Source: Cellvibrionales bacterium (GTDB lineage Bacteria > Pseudomonadota > Gammaproteobacteria > Pseudomonadales > JAHEGP01). Taken from it: a stretch of DNA of 14,438 nt. Numbering within the stretch: the stretch's first letter is position 1; every line of letters starts with the position of its first letter. The DNA is taken from NCBI GenBank assembly GCA_024645065.1, contig JAHEGP010000058.1, forward strand, positions 1 to 14,438, in the 5' to 3' direction. The notes under the pieces were generated by a model. That model was not told the DNA's origin and did no database searches. It worked only from the letters and a program-made list of their open reading frames with translations. This document shows positions 14,360 to 14,438 of the stretch, piece by piece. The translations under genes were made by a program, and so were the position numbers.

Positions 14360-14438
14360 TCAATCCGATTTATCGGTGCCCAGCTCCCGGGCCAACTCAA
14401 CCGAACGCTGCGCACATCTGCCCATGGCGTCGGTGAAT
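14360..14438 (-). CDS. proC: Pyrroline-5-carboxylate reductase, C-terminal end (runs off the right edge)
   Basis: The last 25 or so residues of a minus-strand gene, reading FTDAMGRCAQRSVELARELG and a short tail before TGA at 14360-14362. This pattern (F-x2-A-M, then RS-x-ELA-x-ELG) matches the C-terminal helix of ProC, the NAD(P)H enzyme that makes proline from pyrroline-5-carboxylate. Support also comes from position: proC precedes yggT in Pseudomonas and relatives. The 148 bases between its stop and yggT show a GACAGC/GCTGTC inverted repeat (14247-14276) but no clear terminator or gene. The call rests on a short fragment plus context. Confidence 0.75.
   Translation of the reverse strand, partial: FTDAMGRCAQRSVELARELGTDKSD

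Noticed and set aside
1..14438. tRNA or rRNA genes, CRISPR arrays, insertion sequences, phage or defence genes
   Set aside because: I scanned both strands and found no matching motifs, repeat arrays or transposase-like proteins.

Overview
The window is a run of chromosomal housekeeping genes from a gammaproteobacterium. RpoH, FtsEX, RsmD, CoaD, TrmB and HemW all look gammaproteobacterial. The gene order (mutM, YfhL-type ferredoxin, coaD, rsmD, ftsY-ftsE-ftsX-rpoH, trmB, hemW-rdgB-DUF4426-metW-metX, yggU-yggT-proC) is, from memory, close to that in Pseudomonas. The moderately GC-rich composition and protein style would fit a marine relative such as the Cellvibrionales; that placement is inference. 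I see no transposase, integrase, phage gene, CRISPR array, tRNA or rRNA.

Layout. At the left edge is the start of a hydantoinase/oxoprolinase-like gene (minus), divergent from mutM (plus). After mutM comes a small exported Tyr/Asp-rich protein. A 113-base convergent gap follows, holding a 10-bp tandem duplication and a REP-like hairpin. Then the minus-strand set rsmD-coaD-ferredoxin faces away from the plus-strand cluster ftsY-ftsE-ftsX-rpoH, which ends at a strong intrinsic terminator. A short DUF423-trmB pair (plus) converges on a long minus-strand series: proC (C-terminal end only, right edge), yggT, yggU, metX, metW, a DUF4426 gene, rdgB and hemW.

How the genes work together. FtsY is the signal-recognition-particle receptor. 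FtsEX is the ABC-type divisome module that controls septal peptidoglycan hydrolysis. RpoH is the heat-shock sigma factor, so this cluster joins membrane insertion, division and envelope/protein stress. RsmD and TrmB methylate rRNA and tRNA, CoaD makes dephospho-CoA, MutM and RdgB keep damaged or non-canonical purines out of DNA, HemW is a radical-SAM-family heme chaperone, and MetX/MetW commit homoserine to methionine. Gene pairs in the minus-strand series overlap at stop/start codons (GTGA, TAATG), which suggests translational coupling.

Most notable signal. Directly upstream of rpoH lies a perfect CIRCE operator (TTAGCACTC-N9-GAGTGCTAA), the binding site of the HrcA repressor. It overlaps a plausible sigma-E-type promoter. 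The heat-shock sigma factor gene itself therefore appears wired to HrcA. No entirely new multi-gene system is evident; the rest is ordinary core genome with a few small oddities.
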